From assembly GCF_001417965.1 (NCBI RefSeq), contig NW_018388247.1, positions 333,290 through 397,289 of the forward strand: a stretch of DNA of 64,000 nt, read 5' to 3'. A program made the translations under genes and the position numbers. This stretch comes from Exaiptasia diaphana (taxonomy: Eukaryota > Cnidaria > Anthozoa > Actiniaria > Aiptasiidae). The notes beneath the pieces are model-generated. The model was not told where the DNA came from. It ran no database searches and saw only the letters and a program-made list of their open reading frames with translations. Positions 56,261 to 64,000 of this stretch are shown in pieces; positions within the stretch are counted from its first letter, which is position 1, and every line of letters begins with the position of its first letter.

Positions 56261-57517
56261 ATGAAGACTTTGGTTGCTGTTGGATTTTTGCTTTTTCTGA
56301 GCTACTTTGGACCTTCTCAAGGTTAGTTAAAACTTTTAAGAATGTCGTAATTTAGTAAAGTGAGAACCAGTGCTTGTTTCTGAGATTAAAAAAATGGGAT
56401 TTTATTTAAAATTTGCTTCAAGAATCTCATTCGATGCACGCATACAGGAAATCTAAATCTTGATCACAAGGTATAGTTTTAAACATTGCAGCAAAATCGA
56501 ACAGAGGAACATAGAATTACATTAAAAACGAAGTCGAGCTGACCTCTCAGTCCTTTAGAGCCGTTTAGGAATAATTCCTTAATTTCTAAAATTATTTTAC
56601 TTGGACGGCGTCTTGTCAATAATCAAATATATTATAAAAAGCTACTAAAACATTTCGAAGATCAAAAACGAACGGTTGAGCAAATGATCTCGATAATTCT
56701 ACAGGTGCTGTTTGTAACGACCCTCCGTCCACTCCTAATGCTGCTTGGCAGTGCATTTCCTTTGCCGAAGGAAGGTTGTGTTTAGTCTCTTGTAAAAAGG
56801 GCTTCAAAATTTCAAGTCAAGTGCCCACAATGTATGTCTGCTATAAGTCAGATGGTAATTGGACTACCACAACGGGCACAACGACTGCTAAATGGCCAGA
56901 TTGCATTCCAGGTATGACGGTGCTTTTTAAAATTCAAATTAAAAATTGTGCAGAATTTTTGGAAATAGCATATGTAAGCACAGGCACGTTGTGCGACTTT
57001 GCCGAAAACTCGCGAATTTGGTAAACAAATGACTTTGTTCTAAACAACTTGGCATGGAGCTAGTTGTTAAAAAAAATGCTTTATTGTTCTGAATGGAAAA
57101 AGGAAACCAAATGCTACATTGTATGATGTTGCTTTTCCTTGCTAAACAAAAAGCAAGCTCTTTATTATATGATAACTTATAAAAAAAAATTATGACAAGA
57201 TCAACCCCACATACATTCCGTTTGGAGATTGTAACAGTAATGTCTGGTAAAATGCAATAAGTACGAAAATATAAAGTGTTTACTTTTTGTTTACATTGAT
57301 GCACTCTTTCTCGTTATAAAAATACGACTGCTATGTTGTAGAGCCTAGTCATCTACTCGTTTAGAAAATACATGATTGTCGCGAGCCTTACGGCCCGTTA
57401 TAATCAGTGTTACAATTCTTCTTACTATCCCTTTAAAACAAAATAGTGAATTTGAATGCTTGTAGTGATACAACTAGTTTTACTAATTCAATTCTTATTG
57501 TTCTAGAAACAAAGTAA
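56261..57517 (+). CDS. Small secreted single-sushi (CCP) domain protein, three exons
   Basis: Exons 56261-56321, 56705-56911 and 57507-57517 join at phase 1 twice and give 92 aa plus TAA. Residues 1-20 are a clear signal peptide (KTLVAVGFLLFLSYFGPSQ). Residues 24-87 form one sushi/CCP module: Cys24, 37, 46, 50, 66 and 87, with GNW before the last strand and WPDC at the end. Two cysteines (46 and 50, in RLCLVSC) sit close together, so there may be an extra disulfide compared with the four-Cys norm. The last exon adds only ETK. AATAAA signals at 57574 and 57585 lie 57-68 bp after the stop. Sushi modules mediate protein binding in complement-like and adhesion proteins; a single free domain suggests a secreted ligand or inhibitor, but the role is unknown. 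Confidence 0.78.
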
Positions 57518-57573
57518 AAACTGAAGATAAAGAAATTATGCTCCAACACCATCGTGATGATCATCATTTCCAA

Positions 57574-57590
57574 AATAAATGTAGAATAAA
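57574..57590 (+). terminator. Polyadenylation signals of the sushi gene
   Basis: Two AATAAA hexamers at 57574-57579 and 57585-57590, shortly after the TAA at 57515. Confidence 0.6.
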
Positions 57591-57660
57591 AAATATGAAA
57601 ATTTCTGAAATATGCATTTATATATAATTATTGACTTATATATAAATATCAGATAAAGCT

Positions 57661-58238
57661 TTTTAGTATAATTTCATAAGTGAATATCATAATTCTAGCG
57701 CGCTGATTGGTCGAATTTCACGCTTCAATGAGCGATCGATGTTCACCTATAGGTGAATATTGGATTTTTTCGCAAAATGGCGTCGTCCGCGAGTCGTTGG
57801 ATTAAACAATTGGATTAAAAAAATTGGATTAAACATTTTTTACAGGTAAGTTTTGTTTATTTAATGATAAAAGCATTGTCTAAAACTACTTTTTTATCTA
57901 TCGTTTTACGTCAAACAGGCTGAAATTTGAAGGTTTTCGCCTGGTTTGTTTACATTTTACTCGATAAATTTTTTGACAGAATGGGTTTCAACAACACTCT
58001 GAATTCACTGTCAGCTTTGAAGACATGGATACAAGTGAATTAAACAAGTGTCTATCAAAGTTTTACGTGTCCATAAGGAAGAAAGATGGCAATTATTACA
58101 AGAAGATGATGACTTTGCTGTCAATCCGAGCGGCCCTCCACCGCCATCTTCAATCCCCGCCATATAACATTTTACGAAAATGCAGTAGTTCTTTTTTCTC
58201 TATTTTTATGAATATTCACTTATGAAATTATACTAAAA
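57661..58238 (+). mobile_element. Inverted-repeat element carrying a Crypton-like (DUF3504-type) fragment
   Basis: Identical 27-bp ends start TTTTAGTATAATTTCATAAG. Inside, near 57778, a short frame MASSASRWIKQLD ends at a stop. Near 58025 a frame reads MDTSELNKCLSKFYVSIRKK then DGNYYKK and LSIRAALHRHLQSPPYN, which matches the helical N-terminal part of animal Crypton-derived tyrosine recombinases and ZMYM/QRICH1-like proteins. The catalytic domain is absent, so it is non-functional as a recombinase. Cryptons normally lack inverted ends, so the fragment may have been captured. Confidence 0.6.
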
Positions 58239-58352
58239 CAATTATTCACTTCGGGCTCAGTGATTATCAATGAATATCTACCTCGCGGCTCACGGAATCG
58301 CCTCTCGGTACATATTCATTGAAAATCACTTCGCCCTCGGCGAATAATTGTT
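58234..58352. repeat. Foldback element, about 119 bp
   Basis: AACAATTATTCACTTCGGGC ... ATCAATGAATAT pairs with ATATTCATTGAAAATCACTT ... GAATAATTGTT. It overlaps the end of the preceding element by a few bases. Confidence 0.7.
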
Positions 58353-59004
58353 AAATATAACTGTTTCAAAAAAGCTTGTCGGATAAAATGGCGAATGTCA
58401 ATGGTCGAACGGCTATTGCACGACCGAAAGTAGCTTTTTGCTAGTTGAAAGGCAACAACAACTGATTTGTACTGTAAGATTGTCTGTGTTAAACATTGTT
58501 TCCATTTAGTCTTCATTTCTATGTAAGGTGAATCCAATAAGTGAAATTTTGTTTATCAAAATAATGTAACCATAGTCCTTTTCAAAATCCATTACGATCT
58601 GACAGTTTGACATATAGAATGACAAAAACGAGTCCGAGGAAGGATAACATCGTAAAATCCAAAATTTGGATTATAAACGAGACAAGTCCTTTTCGGTCGT
58701 GCAATCTCCCTTCGATAATCGCCGTTTGCCGTTCTCCCCGTCAACGTTTTTTGAAATAGCTGTATACGCTGCAAAGTTACAATTTAATCCTAATTTATCC
58801 ATTTAAGTAAAAGCCGCATATTTTGCTCGTAGAATTCTAAATGGAGATCTTGCACATGCGTGGGGACCTGTGTGAGGAATAATTCAAACACCTCAACAAC
58901 ACTATTTAAGTATTTTTATGGCAATTTTTAAGCCATAAAGACATATATTTTTCAGAATGCCTTGTTTTGCTAGTGATCTTTTTTTTAATACTATTAATTT
59001 GGAA

Positions 59005-59245
59005 GATAAGTGTTTGAGGAAAAAAATTCGATGTTTCAACAGATATTTTGGCGCTTTTTGTTTTACTTTTCGCGCGGAGTATGGATTTCCTGTGGTGGTA
59101 CACGACGGAAGGAATTACAGCTTGAAGGAAATGTGCGTACGCGCGGGAACCCTGTGTCGGTCCATGAAAAATGGACTCGATTGATATATCATTTTTTTTC
59201 TTAGCTATGGTGCTCAGATCGCGGGATCACCGCTATTACTGTATT
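59005..59245 (+). repeat. Repeat family Q, copy 2
   Basis: Shares GTGCGTACGCGCGGGAACCC, TGTGTCGGTCCATGAAAA and TTCTTAGCTATGGTGCTC with copy 1. Both copies can be read as a similar short peptide (GNVRTRGNPVSVHEK), which hints at former coding sequence or a very conserved element. Confidence 0.7.
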
Positions 59246-59359
59246 TGCACAATATTTTGTCGCAAAAGCTTTTAGTGTGGAAAAAGGATTACTTTTTCAG
59301 AGATACTTACAAAGCAGGCATCATTTTAATTGATAAAGATTACTACTATAATTCTAATG

Positions 59360-59520
59360 TGTAAGTATTTGTCGAGAAACAAGCAGAAGCTGCTTCACGC
59401 TTTACAGAGACTGCTTATTTTTCACTACATAAGCAGAAACGTGTTTGTGATTGTGCTTATATTTTTCAGTTTCTCAAGTATAAAATTTCCATTTTGCATC
59501 AGGACGTACTGATAACCGGC
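59360..59520 (+). repeat. Element of family R
   Basis: AACAAGCAGAAGCTGCTTCA, ACATAAGCAGAAACGTGTTT and ACCGGCCCTTAAATG resemble the sequence beside the assembly gap at 49050-49110. Confidence 0.4.
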
Positions 59521-59860
59521 CCTTAAATGTCGTTTGTGAGACGCTAGGACTTGGTTCAGTGACATTCAACATTGAAAACTACGTATAGTGATAGCTATCA
59601 CCAAACCGAGCAACTTATTAGCATACAAAGAGCATCTACTGTCCCTACTGGTTTGGACTCGTATTCAGAAAAATAATTTTTGCTGAATAAATTTGCCGTC
59701 AAATTTCTTTTTGTCCAGTGAACTTTGTTCCTGATTCCCCTAAAGAGAACGTCGAAATTGTTTTCAAAAACTCATTAATTATTCATGAGGTATTCAACCA
59801 ATCCCTGTTTGTAATTTGTACCACGTGAAGTAACTTGAAACCAGAGGAAGTACTCGTACC

Positions 59861-59970
59861 TTGTATTCTACCTTATTTCCAGTTACTTCTACCTTTTTCA
59901 AGTTACTTCTACATTATTTCCAGTTACTTCTACCTTATTTCCAGTTACTTCTACCATGTTTCCAACTACT
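59861..59970 (+). repeat. 21-bp tandem repeat, about five units
   Basis: Unit AGTTACTTCTACCTTATTTC with one further C, in direct array with small changes at the edges. Confidence 0.88.
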
Positions 59971-60042
59971 ACTAGCTAATGATAATCAAATTATTAGAAA
60001 TAATCAGTTTAACATTAATTTAGTGAAAAAAGGTCTTTGATA

Positions 60043-60117
60043 CATGACTCCATCACGACTCGATCCCCTACCGTCCAGTCTATATGCGCCGTCTTATACC
60101 ATTACGCCACCGAGTTT
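60043..60117 (-). other. tRNA-like sequence (SINE head or tRNA pseudogene)
   Basis: On the minus strand GGTGGCGTAATGGTATAAGA resembles an A box and GGGGATCGAGTCG a B box, about 45 bp apart. The acceptor stem pairs poorly (ACTC with GAGT only), so it is probably not a working tRNA gene. Confidence 0.35.
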
Positions 60118-60384
60118 CTGATGCGATTCCTCGGAAGATAACATACTTATAAAACTTATGAATTAGACTCATTAGGAATGCCATGAATAGCAGACAAAGA
60201 CAATTTGAATAGCTTTTGTTTCAGAAAGCCGTCCGGGAATTGAAGAACAACAAACGGTGCTTCATGCATTCAAAATTATGAAAACTGAAAACCTTAGTGG
60301 AGATGCAATAAATCAATATATTTCTGTTATATGTATTTCCTTCGCTTTTTTTCCCTCCCGAATAATTAATGAGTTTTTGAAGTC

Positions 60385-60522
60385 GTTCAAAGGCCTCCAA
60401 TTCGGACTTGACGGGATTTCAAAGTCCTTGCAATTAGTTCCAGTCCTCGGCTGGCGCCTCGGACTGGAACTAATTGCGCGGACTTTGAAACCCCGTCAAG
60501 TCCTCATTGTCGGCCTTTAAAC
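60385..60522. repeat. Foldback element, about 138 bp
   Basis: GTTCAAAGGCCTCCAATTCG ... GACTTGACGGGATTTCAAAG ... TTAGTTCCAGTCC pairs with the complementary right half ending GGCCTTTAAAC; arms about 62 bp. Confidence 0.82.
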
Positions 60523-60538
60523 ATTACTTCAAACTGCG

Positions 60539-63500
60539 CTAAAATTCTTTACGATTAATCTTTAGAATCATCTCGCTTTCTTGTGTCTGGTCATCATTTT
60601 GGATGTTATTTTCATCATCATCCGCTTTATTGGATATTCCTAGAAGAAAATGGAAAATATTCATTATTCAAATGCTCTGACAACCATCAAGTCTATATGT
60701 TCTAAACTAAATAAAAAAATAAGTCAACTTTATTTTAAGAGGGTAAACACGTGACAATGAAGAACTGATTAACTTGTGGCCCTCACACTCACACTCACTA
60801 CCTCTACATTAAGTATTTTANCACACAACACTCCTCACATGTTGATTTTTGCCGAGGGAGGAAAACCGGAGGACCCGGAGCAACACCCTCATGGCAAGGG
60901 AGAGAACAACACATCAAACAAACTCCAACTCACATATGGTTCGTGCCCGAGAACCGAATCGGGCCACAGCGGTGAGAGGGCAGCAGCTTAAACACTAAGC
61001 CACCCTTGCCACTCAATCACTGAGTATTTAAGGTTGAGGAAATATTTCAATATTGCGGATTCAAGATTCAAGGTTTAAGTTTAAGGAAATATACTGATGA
61101 ATATGACTCCAAAAAAGGTGTTTCACAGCGGGGATATTTGCCTATTAGTGGATTATCCATGACTTGAATCATTGAGAGCTACCAACTACGGGGGAATGGG
61201 TTTAATTTAAAGATATTAGTTCTCATAGAAAAAAAAATTAGACTAAATAAAGTCTATTTTAAGATAGGCGACGAAATGTCTGTCATTGTAAGGCCAATCG
61301 GGGATACAGCCCAATGCCGTCATATGATGTCACGTAGATTTGCTGGCAGAAGACCTGGGCTGGACTAATGAAAGGTCGACTAGCGATAATCCTTAGTTAA
61401 CCTTAACAAGATGTTTATGAATTCATTTGTAGTCATTTTTTACTGTACCATTATTGAACTACACGAGAAATCATCGTTTAGCACATCTCAGGGGCGGATC
61501 TAGCATTTTTACTGACTAGTTTCCAACTCGAAAAATGTTGTATTGACATATGCNAATTAATTAAAACATGAATATTCATTACGTCGGTCCAAATAATTTA
61601 ACTGCCTGCAAAATGATGCGATTCTATTAAACTGATTTAAAAAGCTGATTCAGACAATTTTTAAACATAATCTAACTTAAGTTACACAGAGACGACAATG
61701 CGCGGTAGATTACACNAGCGACNTNCANTAGCTNCCNANTTCCAGGAATTGTATTTCGAGTTTACTGTAAATTATCAATTCTTAACTGTGTATAATATGT
61801 AACTTATTTGGTTCAAGTGTTTTCATTGTTTTGAATCACCTTGCCATTAATTTCAATACATACCAAGCACGAAGAATGTTCACATGAAGTCAAATCAGTC
61901 GGCGATTCCAATGTATGGGAACGGTTGAACGGTTTCACGAGTGGCTTGGACACATTCCGACACAAAAATAACAGATTCAAACAGTTTTGGAAGCAATTGT
62001 GGCCTAAATCCTTTTTCGATTTGCTTAGAATTGTTATAGGTAATTACTTCAAAACAATTTCCCTCGAAATCCGTTGCTAACTGAATGACACAAAGTTTGC
62101 CAAAGATACTAAAATAAAACCTTACCGGGGTAGGATAGTTACTGGATTCGACTGGTTTCTGACTAGTTTCTGGTAAGCTCCTACTCCTCCCTTGTACAAA
62201 TCAAAGCTCGATTCTGATTGGCTAACATCAGTATTCAGGATTCCTGTGTGAACAGCTTTGATCGCGGAAACTAGTCGGGATACCTTTGTGAATCACTGAT
62301 GACGTCAAAAGAAACNAGTTCACTCACCTCGCGATAGTCCGCTGTCAGACAGCCACNCAGATNCTGGGCTCAAGATTGCCTTTCTTTGGCAAAAAGTTTC
62401 GATGGGTCCCCTCCCACAAGACAAAAATAGGCAGTCGAGGACTGCATGTGACTCAGGCTGATTATTGATTTTAATAAAAAAAATAAAAGTGGTTGTGATA
62501 AGCTGAAATCCACTACAAGTATTACTCTTTCTTTTATTTTTGGTCTTTAGTGTATGAGAATTTGTTTCATAGTTTTATAAAAAGCACTTTGTGTGGGGGT
62601 CAACTATCACTGGTGACTTTAAAAAACAATAACAAAGGAAAATGTATATAATTAGACTAGCTATATAAAGTGTAGTACATCTACTGTGAAAAAAAAAGAA
62701 AAAGCTTCAGTATTTTGTTTTAGCAACTTTCTTTAAAACTTGAAAGAGAGATATTCAAGATGATGAACTTCACAGTATTGCAATGGTTCTTTGTAATTTG
62801 AACTCTGAAACAATAAAAAAATAATAATTTTAAATAATTGAGTAAATACATTGTATTTTTAATTTGGTGATTTACTGCAATGTCTTAATTTATTATTGTC
62901 CCAAGACATAATTGATTATGTATATAAGACTTATCATATTTTTAATTAAAGATAAAAAACCCTAAATTTTTAGTGTGCTATGTTTGGTCTGCCGAAAGAG
63001 TTCTAGTTATTACCCGAGGTCAGGTCTGATGTTGTGTAATAAGCGAAGCGATGCAATCGAGCTTTGGTTGGCAAACAAACCACATAAAGTGCCCACAAAT
63101 CGACACAAAATATGGGCAATTCTTTAGAAATACCAAATTTACAAATAATGCATAGAAAGTAGTCTACTTGTAGACACAAAGCAGTTTGAAAACATTGTAT
63201 AAAACTCACCTTCGAAGCAACACACGAGCGTGCGAATCCACGTGAAGAACAGCAATCGCTTTTTCCATCGAAATCACTCCAATAAATCTCCAATACAACG
63301 AGAAGAGATCTCCTCTAATATGTGTTTCTTTCACGTGAAGAACAGCAATCACTTTTTCTCTCGAAATGACTCCGATAAATCTCCGATACACCGAGAAGAT
63401 TCTCCTTGTATTGTACGTATTTTAAGTTACCGATATAAACGCGTGGGGGAGCTGATAGGGCTTTTGAATACAAACATGTCGAGGGGTGGGTAGGGCTGTT

Positions 63501-63887
63501 AAAGTGGTTACACTCTTATTTACCTGCACGATGACATAGTGACGAAGCCTTCCCAGAAGGCCTTCGTCACAAAAACAGCTAATATTCTTGTTATTAAATG
63601 TGGGTTTCCTGTGGTAAGATTCTCAAAATGGCGGCTAGAACGATCGTATTGCAAGCTAAACGGTAAAATACTCTCTAATTATTTGCCGTTTGTGTAATTT
63701 TATTTGAAATGTCACCTATTTTTATTATATTTTTGCGAAAATATCTCACTAGTTTCCGGAAACTAGGTGAACCAGTCTAAATCCGCCCCTGCATCTCTTT
63801 TATTTCTTATTAAATAACATACCTGGATCTCGACTATGCATATCCTCAAGTTCTCTCTCTTCTGTCTCGTAAAATTCACTTTTTCTT
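60539..63887 (-). CDS. Last two exons of an unrecognised gene entering from the right edge
   Basis: The minus-strand exon at 63823 to at least 63887 codes KSEFYETEERELEDMHSRDP and ends in a GTATGT donor at phase 1. The exon 60639-60539 starts after TTCTTCTAG, completes a Gly codon and codes ISNKADDDENNIQNDDQTQE then SEMILKINRKEF and TAG. Phases agree. The upstream boundary of the first exon is uncertain: a TTACAAG acceptor would start it at 63887, but the frame stays open further, with a hydrophobic LTLALPTIIV stretch. The sequence is highly charged, like a cytoplasmic or nuclear tail. The 3.2-kb intron holds a SINE and a hAT-like element. Function unknown. Confidence 0.45.
60775..61013 (-). 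mobile_element. tRNA-derived SINE
   Basis: The minus-strand head GGTGGCTTAGTGTTTAAGCT (A box) and GCCCGATTCGGTTCTCGGGC (T-arm stem-loop, B box) is followed by a body with CTCCGGGTCCTCCGGTTTTC and a GTGAGTGTGAG-type tail. A tRNA-like head, unrelated body and simple tail are SINE hallmarks. The exact ends are uncertain. Confidence 0.6.
63239..63424 (+). repeat. 93-bp tandem duplication inside the hAT-like element
   Basis: CACGTGAAGAACAGCAATC recurs at 63239 and 63332, followed in both by CTTTTTC, CGAAAT, ACTCC and ATAAATCTCC blocks with about 10% differences. Confidence 0.8.
63538..63571. repeat. Small inverted repeat
   Basis: GTGACGAAGCCTTC pairs with AAGGCCTTCGTCAC around a short loop, inside the hAT-like element. 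Confidence 0.6.
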
Positions 63888-64000
63888 CTTGTAACAATGA
63901 TTGTGGGTAGAGCAAGAGTGAGTGAGAATGTTCTTGATCTTAGACATAGAATAGTATTATTGATTATGCTGTGAATCGCTAATATAAATTTATGATTATT

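Larger units (their letters stand above)
61489..63791. mobile_element. hAT-like non-autonomous element, 2.3 kb, 5-bp target duplication
   Basis: Ends CAGGGGCGGATCTAG and, on the other strand, CAGGGGCGGATTTAGAC. CATCT flanks both sides (61484-61488 and 63792-63796). No hAT transposase or dimerisation domain is visible in any frame, so it depends on a helper. The interior contains a 93-bp tandem duplication and several Ns. It lies in an intron of the minus-strand gene. Confidence 0.75.

Noticed and set aside
58385-58720. Larger inverted-repeat element around GCTATTGCACGACCGAAA
   Set aside because: Only about 20 bp at each side match (GCACGACCGAAA) and the ends are not definable.
60043-60117. 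Functional tRNA gene on the minus strand
   Set aside because: A- and B-box-like motifs are present but the acceptor stem does not pair well; kept only as a tRNA-like sequence.

Overview
The window looks like nuclear DNA of an invertebrate animal, most likely a cnidarian (anthozoan). The reasons are AT-rich sequence, spliced genes with GT-AG introns, a metazoan MAST kinase, a secreted PAN/F5-8C protein of a kind common in anthozoans, and very many short inverted-repeat DNA transposons. Scattered single Ns and one 315-base gap show a draft assembly. The phylum is inferred from gene content; no species is claimed.

Positions 1-806 hold the 5' part of a minus-strand gene for an unrecognised coiled-coil protein, cut by the window edge. 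Positions 2379-34746 hold a complete plus-strand gene of 27 coding exons, reconstructed here by matching splice sites and phases. It encodes a 1,377-residue microtubule-associated serine/threonine (MAST) kinase: N-terminal SAM-like module, MAST N-terminal domain (DUF1908), AGC-type kinase, PDZ domain and a Ser/Pro-rich tail. The two genes are head to head about 1.6 kb apart.

From 34.7 to 44.3 kb there is no convincing gene, only foldback elements and minisatellites. From 44.4 to 45.9 kb lies a three-exon secreted PAN - EGF-like - F5/8C protein. From 46 to 52 kb the DNA is repetitive and includes a young 1.67-kb inverted-repeat transposon with a 6-bp target duplication. From 52.4 to 55.3 kb is a two-exon gene for a disordered 490-residue protein, and from 56.3 to 57.5 kb a tiny secreted single-sushi protein (92 aa). 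From 57.6 to 64 kb there are a Crypton-like fragment, tRNA-derived sequences, a 2.3-kb hAT-like element, and the last two exons of a minus-strand gene entering from the right edge.

The main themes are (i) a MAST kinase with an apparent SAM domain, (ii) a dense transposon layer in its introns, including nested insertions and oppositely oriented repeat pairs that bracket kinase exons, and (iii) several near-perfect long palindromes. No operon-like or prokaryotic system is present.
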